Shown in pieces: positions 1 to 5,284 of a stretch of 5,284 bases of DNA. The translations under genes and the position numbers were made by a program. The notes beneath the pieces are model-generated. The model had not been told where the DNA came from and made no database searches. It was given only the letters and a program-made list of their open reading frames with translations. This stretch comes from an uncultured Ignavibacteriales bacterium (GTDB taxonomy: Bacteria; Bacteroidota; Ignavibacteria; Ignavibacteriales; Ignavibacteriaceae), in the NCBI GenBank assembly GCA_903915485.1, contig CAIWTC010000689.1, positions 1 to 5,284 of the forward strand, written 5' to 3'. Every line of letters starts with the position of its first letter. The first letter of the stretch is position 1.

Positions 1-1367
1 ATTACCATTTTCTTTGTGATAGCGTAACCGCCCGATTCCAACTTATAAAAATACAATCCGCTTGGAAGTGAACCTGCTTCAAATACTGCAGAATGATTTC
101 CCGCGGGTAAAATATCATTAATCAAAGTTACAGCTTTTTCACCAACCACATTATATACTGATAGTTTAGTATACCCTGCTTTAGGTAGTGTAAAATTAAT
201 TTTTGTTGATGGGTTAAATGGATTAGGGTAATTCTGACTCAACACATAACCCTGATATTTTTTATATTCATCAGAATTAATTGAAGTTATAGAAGCACTA
301 ACAGGCTGGGTAAAGGCTGAGTTACCTGTACAATTTTCTGCGCGCAATCTGTAATAATAAGCTCCATCTAATAAAACTGTATCGGTGTAAGCGGTAGTAT
401 TTACATTAGATGTTGCAATATAGGTCCATATTATTCCGTCGCGTGAACGGTCAATTCGGAATTGATCCTCGTTAGTAGCGTTATCACTCCAACTCAATTT
501 TATCAAACCCCCGCTGACACTTGTAGTTGCTAAATTACTTGGTGCAGCCGGAAGTTTTGCGGTCGGAGTTTTATACAGAGAGAAATCAGCAAACAAAACC
601 GATTCATCGCGAAGATATGATACGCTGTTAAGACTGCGGTATATGCCATACTTTGGACGCATGAATGTTGAAGTGTCTCTCCACATAGCGAGCGTGTCAC
701 TCGAATAACTTAGTAAAGACATATCATCGCTAACCCTTTTGAGTTCTAACTTGTATTTCCCCGGACTTCCATAAGTTATCTGCTCTAATGCTTCAACCCA
801 AGCTCCTTTAAATGGCGCCAATGATGTTTGTGCGATATAGTATGTTCCCGCTCCGGCAGGAGTTGGTGCAGTAAATATTATTTGAAGCTTATCGGTATTA
901 TTTGAACCATACCTTGGTGTTATTGTAATAAGCGGTAAATCCTGATCTGGACCATCCCCGGCTTTTATTTGATGAATGTGGCAAAAATTTGGTGATGGCT
1001 GAAAAGCTGAATCCAATTTAAATTTCCAGCGGGCAAAAACAGTTTCGCCTAAATACCCCTTCATTGGAGCTGTTGAGGCTGACGATGTTTTTATTTCATT
1101 TCGCTGACGATCAAAGTTTGTGCATCTATCATCATCAAGCAGTGCATGAATATTGAACACAAAAACATTTTTGTGAAGTGCTTCATCCCATTTTTCTAAA
1201 ATATGTATTGTATCGTGGTTGCAGTCGGGCACTTCATATCCGTAACCCTTTGCTGTGATAAGTGAGTATGCATTTCCTGTGTTATCCGCCTGCATAAAAA
1301 CCTGACCCCTCAGAAAAGTTGAACTGAAAAGAAGAATAAGAAGTATTAGAGTTTTTTGTTTATGCAT
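1..1367 (-). CDS. Secreted polysaccharide-lyase-like jelly-roll protein with FN3 and T9SS sorting domain (3' end cut by window)
   Basis: I translated this frame by hand: 455 uninterrupted codons from ATG at 1367 to the window edge, with no stop reached. Residues 1-21 are a signal peptide (MHKQKT, a leucine-rich core, then a likely cut before QVFMQAD). Residues 22-265 look like a beta-jelly-roll polysaccharide lyase, heparin lyase I/glucuronan lyase-like. Motifs are DRQRNEIKT (86-94), FCHIHQIKAGDG (128-139) and RPKYGIYRSL (237-246). They parallel the R-x-E, Q-I-H and YFKAGxY motifs of alginate lyase family PL7. Residues 274-352 are a fibronectin type III domain. Residues 378-455 are a FlgD-like T9SS sorting domain opening with QNYPNPFNPSTKINF; the visible end (TKKMV) suggests only a few codons are missing. 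An AAGG lies 10 bases before the ATG. Probable role: cleavage or binding of an acidic polysaccharide outside the cell. The substrate is unknown, and a non-catalytic binding role is possible. Confidence 0.9.
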   Translation of the reverse strand, partial: MHKQKTLILLILLFSSTFLRGQVFMQADNTGNAYSLITAKGYGYEVPDCNHDTIHILEKWDEALHKNVFVFNIHALLDDDRCTNFDRQRNEIKTSSASTAPMKGYLGETVFARWKFKLDSAFQPSPNFCHIHQIKAGDGPDQDLPLITITPRYGSNNTDKLQIIFTAPTPAGAGTYYIAQTSLAPFKGAWVEALEQITYGSPGKYKLELKRVSDDMSLLSYSSDTLAMWRDTSTFMRPKYGIYRSLNSVSYLRDESVLFADFSLYKTPTAKLPAAPSNLATTSVSGGLIKLSWSDNATNEDQFRIDRSRDGIIWTYIATSNVNTTAYTDTVLLDGAYYYRLRAENCTGNSAFTQPVSASITSINSDEYKKYQGYVLSQNYPNPFNPSTKINFTLPKAGYTKLSVYNVVGEKAVTLINDILPAGNHSAVFEAGSLPSGLYFYKLESGGYAITKKMV

Positions 1368-1416
1368 ACTAACCAAACCTTCGCGGCAATATATAAAATA
1401 ATCGGCAACGCTCTAC

Positions 1417-1434
1417 TTGTATGATTTCATACAA
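1417..1434. promoter_or_regulatory. Perfect 18-bp palindrome, candidate operator
   Basis: TTGTATGA-TT-TCATACAA is an inverted repeat with perfect 8-base arms and a 2-base centre. It lies immediately downstream of the predicted start site (near 1436) of the consensus promoter at 1443-1474. A bound dimeric repressor here would block initiation or early elongation. The arm shape resembles sites of helix-turn-helix dimers such as GntR-type regulators, but no regulator gene is in the window. Its two-base centre would make a poor RNA hairpin, so a DNA-level site is the better reading. Confidence 0.5.
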
Positions 1435-1442
1435 TTCAATAA

Positions 1443-1474
1443 CAAATATAAATATATATCCTTGCTTTGACAAA
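1443..1474 (-). promoter_or_regulatory. Consensus Bacteroidota promoter (TTTG-N20-TATATTTG) for the T9SS-tagged lyase-like gene
   Basis: On the minus strand TTTG (1474-1471) is followed by exactly 20 bases and TATATTTG (1450-1443). This is a full match to the primary-sigma consensus of Bacteroidota (TTTG, 19-21 bases, TAnnTTTG). The predicted start is near 1436, giving a leader of about 69 bases before ATG 1367. It shows that the downstream paralogue can be transcribed independently of the upstream one. Confidence 0.72.
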
Positions 1475-1503
1475 CAGAAACTGCATTAGCTATATTATAG
1501 ATG

Positions 1504-2580
1504 TTAATGTTTAAGATCGGGTTTTGATGAATCATTATATATAGATACAGAATTCCCGACTTGGTTTTCGGCGCGCACACGGTAGTAATAAGTTCCCTTT
1601 CCCGATAGAGTATCTTGGTATGTTGATATCCCCGCATTCACTGTTGCCAAATAACTCCAGGTACTTCCGTCTTCTGACCTGTCAATGCGGAATTGGTCTT
1701 CGTTAAAAGAATTATCCTTCCACTTCAACACGATTGCTTTTTCTTCAATAGTAGAAACACTCAAATTACTTGGCGCAGCAGGAAGTTGTGCAGCAGGTAA
1801 TTTATGCAGTGAAAAATCAGTGAACAACACCGTTTCATCTCGCAGGCTTGAAGAATTCTTCAAACTCCTGTATATTCCAAACTTTGGACGATTGAAAGTT
1901 GACCCGGCACGCCATGTGGAAATATTATTGTTTGTGCAGTTAAGAAGCAGTTTGTCATCGCTTACCCTTCTTAATTGCAGACTATATTTTCCCGTGTCAG
2001 CAGCATAAGTTATCTTTTCGATAGCTTCAATCCATTCGCCCTTAAATTTTGCTAAAGGCTTTTCATCAAGTATAAATTCTTTACCCTCATCGCTCGGCGG
2101 AATGAAACACACTTGTAGCGCGGAGCCTCTTGGTGTAATAGTCAAAAGTGGGGGACCATCATCTGGGCCGTTTCCTGCCTTAATCTGATGGATATGACAA
2201 AAATTCCTTCCCGCCCTGAACCCGTCATCAAGAAAAAACTTCCATCTAAAAAAAACTGTCTCCCCATAAAATCCCTTCATAGAGTCAGGAGAATCAGTCC
2301 AGGTTTTTATTTCATTTCTCTGGCGGTCTGTGTTGATGCACCGGTCATCATCCTTTGCCCTGTGAATATTAAAAACAAACACATACTTCTTAAGGTCTTT
2401 ATCCCACTTTTCAAATATATGCGTAACATGATGTTTGCAGTCAGGCACTTCATACCCAAAACCTTTAGAACTGATGAGCGAATAAGCATCACCCGAACTG
2501 TCTGCCTGCAGAAAGACTTGACTGAATGACGGAATAAAACTAATTAGCAAAAAACATAGTATTTTAAATTTCATATACAT
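1504..2580 (-). CDS. Secreted polysaccharide-lyase-like jelly-roll protein with FN3 domain, lacking the T9SS tail
   Basis: This is a paralogue of the gene at 1-1367; by eye well over half of the residues agree through the jelly-roll and FN3 domains. Residues 1-20 form a signal peptide ending SFS, followed by QVFLQAD. The jelly-roll (21-260) carries DRQRNEIKT (85-93), FCHIHQIKAGNG (127-138) and RPKFGIYRSL (231-240), plus three cysteines shared with the paralogue (C49, C81, C128). The FN3 domain spans about 268-346. The protein stops soon afterwards at KPDLKH, so it has no FlgD-like sorting domain. It would be exported by Sec and should stay periplasmic unless another route exists. A second ATG two codons downstream (2574) gives a cleaner signal peptide start (MKFKILCF) and may be the real start; no clear Shine-Dalgarno separates the two. 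Substrate is not determinable; family assignment rests on motif resemblance. Confidence 0.9.
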   Translation of the reverse strand: MYMKFKILCFLLISFIPSFSQVFLQADSSGDAYSLISSKGFGYEVPDCKHHVTHIFEKWDKDLKKYVFVFNIHRAKDDDRCINTDRQRNEIKTWTDSPDSMKGFYGETVFFRWKFFLDDGFRAGRNFCHIHQIKAGNGPDDGPPLLTITPRGSALQVCFIPPSDEGKEFILDEKPLAKFKGEWIEAIEKITYAADTGKYSLQLRRVSDDKLLLNCTNNNISTWRAGSTFNRPKFGIYRSLKNSSSLRDETVLFTDFSLHKLPAAQLPAAPSNLSVSTIEEKAIVLKWKDNSFNEDQFRIDRSEDGSTWSYLATVNAGISTYQDTLSGKGTYYYRVRAENQVGNSVSIYNDSSKPDLKH

Positions 2581-2795
2581 TAAAACTCAATAAATAAAAA
2601 TAATCCGTTAGTTAAATGTATGACAAATTAAAATATTGGTTGGTTTAAATAATCAAAATAATGTCTATGCTGTTTTCGATTTAAGGCAGCACATTAGAGA
2701 ATCAAGTCACCAAGCGTGATTAGATCTATGCCATTAAAATATTTGTCAATAATTTATGAGTAGCTTTCGCATTAACAAATTATTCCCCTGCAAAT
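2581..2795. other. Non-coding AT-rich stretch between terminator and first lyase-like gene
   Basis: Apart from the weak promoter at 2624-2657, I see no coding frame with start and context, no tRNA and no strong hairpin here. With the RNA elements at 2796-2949 and 3010-3059 it makes up the 490-base gap between the 65-residue protein gene and the lyase-like gene. A nine-base T-run at 2980-2988 (A-run on the minus strand) lies in the other part of that gap. Confidence 0.6.
2624..2657 (-). promoter_or_regulatory. Weak Bacteroidota-type promoter upstream of the first lyase-like gene
   Basis: Minus-strand TTTG (2657-2654) is followed after 22 bases by TTAATTTG (2631-2624). This is one base off the TAnnTTTG -7 box and slightly over the usual 19-21 base spacing. 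The predicted start is near 2617, giving a leader of about 37 bases before ATG 2580. TCATACA, one half of the palindrome found before the paralogue, directly follows the -7 box (2623-2617). Confidence 0.35.
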
Positions 2796-2822
2796 AAAAA
2801 AGGACCGCCTTTCGGCAGTCCT
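2796..2822 (-). terminator. Strong intrinsic (Rho-independent) terminator
   Basis: In the minus direction AGGACTGCC (2822-2814), GAAA tetraloop (2813-2810) and GGCGGTCCT (2809-2801) form a 9-bp stem with a single wobble (2817/2806). It continues into a T-run (stem-end T plus 2800-2796). There is no T-run on the other side, so it acts on minus-strand transcripts: the candidate small RNA and any read-through from the operon at 5284-3072. It insulates the lyase-like genes from that operon. Confidence 0.88.
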
Positions 2823-2915
2823 CATATTGGGTATATTTACTCGCTATGATTATGGTCTTCACTCGGGTGGTGCGCCCTGTTAAGAGGGCCGGAAACCCAA
2901 TACTCCGCCCCGTCC
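2796..2915 (-). ncRNA. Candidate structured small RNA of about 120 nt with its own promoter and terminator
   Basis: The ends are inferred from a sigma70-like promoter (2949-2921) and the T-run of an intrinsic terminator. Reading the minus strand, 2903-2895 pairs with 2832-2824 (GUAUUGGGU with ACCCAAUAU) as a 9-bp helix ending in a G-U wobble. This helix closes a 62-base region containing a 5-bp GCCCU/AGGGC hairpin (2889-2885 with 2878-2874, six-base loop). One base separates the closing helix from the terminator hairpin, so the two could stack. Imperfect pairs in both helices are wobbles only in minus-strand RNA. It does not look like tRNA, 5S, SRP, 6S or tmRNA. Alternatives are the 3' end of the upstream operon mRNA, or a leader/attenuator for the lyase-like gene starting 216 bases downstream. 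An open frame across it (2949-2746) runs through the terminator and is not taken as a gene. Confidence 0.5.
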
Positions 2916-2920
2916 CATAA

Positions 2921-2949
2921 ATCATATTAAAATATTTTTGCTGTATCAA
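2921..2949 (-). promoter_or_regulatory. Sigma70-like promoter for the candidate small RNA
   Basis: On the minus strand, TTGATA (2949-2944) and TATGAT (2926-2921) each match the classical -35 and -10 boxes at five of six positions, with an ideal 17-base spacer. The predicted start is near 2915, on the G-run beginning GGGACGGGG. No TTTG/TAnnTTTG promoter is visible here. The fit is to the E. coli-type consensus, which Bacteroidota proper use poorly, so use in this host is uncertain. Confidence 0.45.
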
Positions 2950-3009
2950 CTTCCCATATCGGCATTTAAGACGCGTATCTTTTTTTTTGATATACCGGAC
3001 AGTTTCTAC

Positions 3010-3059
3010 ATTCCCAGCCCCGAGACTATTTACGGCAGAGTCCCGGGGATTAGGGGAAT
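3010..3059 (-). other. Long RNA hairpin just downstream of the 65-aa gene
   Basis: A 10-bp stem pairs 3018-3027 with 3039-3048 around an 11-base loop. It sits inside a second 6-bp helix, 3010-3015 with 3054-3059, across an asymmetric internal loop. The single imperfect pair (3023/3043) is A-C on the plus strand but a G-U wobble in minus-strand RNA, favouring function in the minus transcript. It begins 12 bases after the stop codon at 3072. No T-run follows on the minus strand, so it is not a classical intrinsic terminator. It may protect the 3' end of the mRNA or mark a processing site. Confidence 0.55.
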
Positions 3060-3071
3060 TTATATTTACCG

Positions 3072-3269
3072 TTAGTTCCCTCCCGATACAAGGCGGAGTA
3101 ATACCAGAAGTAGTGCTACAGATAAACCTATACTTGCAGTTGTTAAAGTTTTGATGATACTTTGTTGTCGATTCATCATTCCTTTCATCTGCTCTTCGTA
3201 ATCATCCTTCGGTGATCTTTTATAATCACCTTCTATTATTGTCCATGTTTTATAACTTCCATTGTTCAT
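3072..3269 (-). CDS. Small predicted single-pass membrane protein (65 aa), unknown function
   Basis: Not recognised. The N-terminal 37 residues are polar and charged (EGDYKRSPKDDYEEQMKG), followed by one hydrophobic segment at about 41-61 (TASIGLSVALLLVLL, one internal Arg at 59) and a short SGGN tail. That is a tail-anchored or single-pass layout, probably in the inner membrane with the charged part cytoplasmic. The start is supported by context: the ATG immediately follows the TAA of the large upstream gene (TAAATG), with a GGTGA Shine-Dalgarno five bases before the ATG inside the end of that gene. Translational coupling in one operon is therefore likely. The stop is 12 bases before a strong hairpin. 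The composition is protein-like rather than random, but its small size and lack of a known family leave real doubt. Confidence 0.6.
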   Translation of the reverse strand: MNNGSYKTWTIIEGDYKRSPKDDYEEQMKGMMNRQQSIIKTLTTASIGLSVALLLVLLRLVSGGN

Positions 3270-5284
3270 TTACTTCACCAATATCATTTTCTTAACAGAC
3301 TGAAAACTTCCTGCTGTAAGATTATAGAAATATACTCCGCTTGGATACTGTGATGCATTCCATTCCGCTTCGTGATACCCTGCTTCCATTTTCCCGTTTA
3401 TCAGTTCACTTACTTTCTGTCCCAATGAGTTATAGACTGTCATCGTTACTACTGATTCTTTCGGCAGCGAGAAGTTTATCTTTGTCGTTGGATTAAACGG
3501 ATTTGGAAAATTTTGCATAACTGTATATTCTGTAGGAAGAGAATTTACCTCTACCTCTTTCGAGTAGCTAAATGTGCCGTCATTATCAACTTGTTTCAGT
3601 CGATATAATGCTATTCCTGCAGAGGGCTTATCATCATAGAATGAATATGTCTTCGGTGAATTACTATTTCCGGACGCTTTAACAAATCCGATTTTATTCC
3701 AATTCATAATTCCTAATTCATCATTCTTAATTGATTTTTCTATCTCAAATCCATAATTATTTACCTCAGTTGCAGTTTGCCAATTAAGAATTATTTTATC
3801 CCCAAAAGCTTTTGCTGAAAATGAAGTTAGCTCAACAGGAAGAGTTCCGTGATCATTTGGAAACTGCCAATCAAAATGTGGGTACCCATCGTTTCTAATC
3901 GTACTAATATTCCAGATATTATTAACACCGTTAGGGGTTTCTTCTTTAAAATCCCATCCGGCAGCTAGATAAATATTTGTAATATAACTTATCACAAGAG
4001 CATCAATAGTCATTTGCGTTGTTGTTTTGCCTGTTGCAACGCCTGAAGTTGATGTTTGCAATGAAGTTTCCGTATTCCAGAAATTTCCGGACATTGCTCC
4101 GGCAGTATATGCACCGGCAAAACCTTTATTTACAGTAGCCCAATCAACACCGGCTGATTGATAAACCCGTCCGGTAGAATATGAATTACTAATTGTACTG
4201 CTTGCATTATTTCCAACAAAGCCACCAAAATTAGCATCTGATGCACTTAGGCGAGTGATAGAACCTCTACTATAACAATTAGATATAATGGAATTGCCGC
4301 TATTGTACCCAACAAATCCACCACCATATAAACCGCCCGCACCGTTTACAGTGCTATAACAATTGGAGATATTTGTACTTGTATTAGCATACCCAATAAA
4401 TCCCCCTGTATAATACGAAGCTACTGTACCTGTAACAGTACCAGTACTTGAACAATTACTAATCGTAGAGCTAGCCGATATTCCAATAAATCCACTGAGA
4501 TAGTCTTTGGCAGAGAAATTCACATTAATTGTGGAAAGATTAGAAATAGTACTCAGATTAATATATCCAAAGAGACTGTTAAAGGTGCCTGTTGGCCGAT
4601 TCATATATAAGTTTGAAATAGAATAACCCTGCCCGTTATAGGTTCCGGTAAACCGTGTATTATTTCCTATAGGAGACCAACCATAAAATCCACCGCTTCC
4701 GTTTGAATTCCATGTCGATGTTTCTGTTGCATCAATGTTTGCAGTTTGTTTGTAATTGGATGTCCAAAAAGCTGAATTTTCGGATAAAAATCTCAAATCG
4801 ACTAAGTTGGCAATTAGATAAGGATTGTCAACAGTGCCGGCACCTGAAAAAGTGGGAGTTGCAAAAGAAATTTGGTCGCCATAACTTGTGCCGAGACTAT
4901 TTACCGCATATGCTCTTACATAATAAGTCGTTGCTGATGTTAATCCTATAATACTTGAAGTAAAAGCCCCGGTCGTGCCTGAACCTTGTGCAGTTTTGTT
5001 ATCAGTTGTTGATGGAAATTGATTTGTACTCCAGCAAACACCATACTGTGTGATACTTGCCGCGCCTATACTTGTGATATTTCCATTACCTGTTGCGCTT
5101 GTTGATGTAACAGATGAAACAGTTTGCGTTGTAACAGTTGGTATAAGCGCAAACGAAAGTGAAGGGTAGCCGTTGTTGTTACCGTTTATTACCCATGTGC
5201 CATTGAAATTCCATCCTACATTTGTAAAAGTGGATTGCGTTTTCATTAATGCAGTCGTTGTACCGGTGGCAGTACCTGCAGTGG
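3270..5284 (-). CDS. Large secreted GLUG-repeat beta-helix protein with FN3-like and T9SS sorting domains (5' end outside window)
   Basis: The frame stays open to the right edge, reading TAGTATGTTTAL before the Met at 5246. That Met sits in a repeat cap (ALMKTQSTFTNVGW...GYPSL) and is internal, not a start. Numbering from it: 1-32 is the cap of a preceding GLUG domain outside the window. Residues 36-130 are an FN3-like module (YGVCWST ... TYYVRAYAVNSLGTSYG). Residues 134-465 form a GLUG-type right-handed beta-helix beginning GAGTVDNPYLIANLVDLRFL. Its repeats include TISNCSSTG (261), NISNCYSTV (292), IISNCYSRG (320) and TISNSYSTG (351), spaced about 28-31 residues and alternating with GGFIGY/GGFVGN strands. 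Residues 469-567 are the common LPVELTSFSAK...LNWQTATEVNNYGFEIEK module. Residues 578-658 are a FlgD-like T9SS sorting domain (QNFPNPFNPTTKI ... KKMILVK). Likely a surface-attached or released adhesin-like protein; no catalytic residues are evident. It is followed directly by the 65-residue membrane protein gene. Confidence 0.93.
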   Translation of the reverse strand, partial: TAGTATGTTTALMKTQSTFTNVGWNFNGTWVINGNNNGYPSLSFALIPTVTTQTVSSVTSTSATGNGNITSIGAASITQYGVCWSTNQFPSTTDNKTAQGSGTTGAFTSSIIGLTSATTYYVRAYAVNSLGTSYGDQISFATPTFSGAGTVDNPYLIANLVDLRFLSENSAFWTSNYKQTANIDATETSTWNSNGSGGFYGWSPIGNNTRFTGTYNGQGYSISNLYMNRPTGTFNSLFGYINLSTISNLSTINVNFSAKDYLSGFIGISASSTISNCSSTGTVTGTVASYYTGGFIGYANTSTNISNCYSTVNGAGGLYGGGFVGYNSGNSIISNCYSRGSITRLSASDANFGGFVGNNASSTISNSYSTGRVYQSAGVDWATVNKGFAGAYTAGAMSGNFWNTETSLQTSTSGVATGKTTTQMTIDALVISYITNIYLAAGWDFKEETPNGVNNIWNISTIRNDGYPHFDWQFPNDHGTLPVELTSFSAKAFGDKIILNWQTATEVNNYGFEIEKSIKNDELGIMNWNKIGFVKASGNSNSPKTYSFYDDKPSAGIALYRLKQVDNDGTFSYSKEVEVNSLPTEYTVMQNFPNPFNPTTKINFSLPKESVVTMTVYNSLGQKVSELINGKMEAGYHEAEWNASQYPSGVYFYNLTAGSFQSVKKMILVK
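3701..3732 (-). repeat. Short tandem AT-rich repeat inserted in frame in the GLUG protein
   Basis: On the plus strand, 3701-3714 (AATTCATAATTCCT) and 3715-3728 (AATTCATCATTCTT) are tandem 14-mers agreeing at 12 of 14 bases. A third AATT follows at 3729-3732. In the protein they encode roughly IKNDELGIMNW, inside the otherwise standard GFEIEKS...WNKIGFVKASG module, which normally has a shorter loop here. It looks like an in-frame repeat insertion into a surface loop. From memory, such aattcat/aattc repeats, giving NDELGIMN-like peptides, recur in Bacteroidota-type genomes; this was not checked. Confidence 0.6.

Noticed and set aside
1490..1500. CTATA-T-TATAG palindrome near the stop of the upstream lyase-like gene
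   Set aside because: Short, AT-rich, with a one-base centre and no T-run; not a credible terminator or operator.
1413..1637. 74-codon minus-strand open frame overlapping the end of the upstream lyase-like gene
   Set aside because: It lies largely in another frame of a clear gene and spans the consensus promoter and palindrome; no protein-like features.
2307..2492. 61-codon minus-strand open frame
   Set aside because: It is an out-of-frame shadow of the lyase-like gene.
1685..2529. Plus-strand open frames (1685-2008, 2188-2529)
   Set aside because: They are antisense to the well-supported lyase-like gene and have no ribosome site or recognisable domain.
2700..2721. Possible hairpin AATCA...TGATT
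   Set aside because: Only five pairs across a 12-base loop in AT-rich DNA; expected by chance.
2874..2889. GCCCT/AGGGC hairpin read as a tRNA anticodon arm
   Set aside because: The loop has six bases, and no T-arm or acceptor stem is found around it.
2796..3060. Repeated stems considered as CRISPR repeats or an integron attC site
   Set aside because: The stems differ in sequence, there is no regular repeat-spacer pattern, and no matched RYYYAAC/GTTRRRY core pair was found.
4703..4951. 82-codon plus-strand open frame
   Set aside because: It is antisense to the GLUG beta-helix gene and has no protein-like pattern.

Overview
The window reads as an accessory, secretion-oriented region of a Bacteroidota/Ignavibacteria-type genome. 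It is moderately AT-rich, and every supported gene lies on the minus strand. Two of the three large proteins end in a NPFNP[ST]TKI-type C-terminal module. That FlgD-like type IX secretion (T9SS) sorting domain is typical of Ignavibacteria and relatives. One promoter fits the Bacteroidota consensus TTTG / TAnnTTTG exactly. The lineage call is an inference from these traits.

Layout in transcription order, from the right edge to the left. (1) 5284-3270: the 3' part of a large secreted protein whose start lies outside the window. It has the cap of one GLUG-type beta-helix, an FN3-like module, a second GLUG beta-helix, and a T9SS sorting domain. (2) 3269-3072: a 65-residue predicted single-pass membrane protein whose ATG directly follows the TAA of gene 1. 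(3) 3071-2581: a 490-base stretch without a convincing protein gene but rich in RNA signals. It holds a long hairpin just after the small gene, then a self-contained candidate small RNA (about 2915-2796) with a sigma70-like promoter, a closing helix, an internal hairpin and a strong intrinsic terminator. Next comes a plain AT-rich stretch with a weak promoter for the following gene. (4) 2580-1504 and 1367-1: two tandem paralogues, each with a signal peptide, a polysaccharide-lyase-like jelly-roll domain and an FN3 domain. Only the second copy (1367-1, cut by the left edge) carries the T9SS sorting domain. The 136-base gap between them holds an excellent Bacteroidota-type promoter and a perfect 18-bp palindrome next to its predicted start site.

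The lyase-like pair probably acts on an extracellular or periplasmic polysaccharide, with one copy sent out through T9SS and the other lacking that tag. The GLUG protein is a surface or secreted adhesin-like protein. The least explained parts are the candidate small RNA, the palindromic operator candidate and the 65-residue membrane protein.
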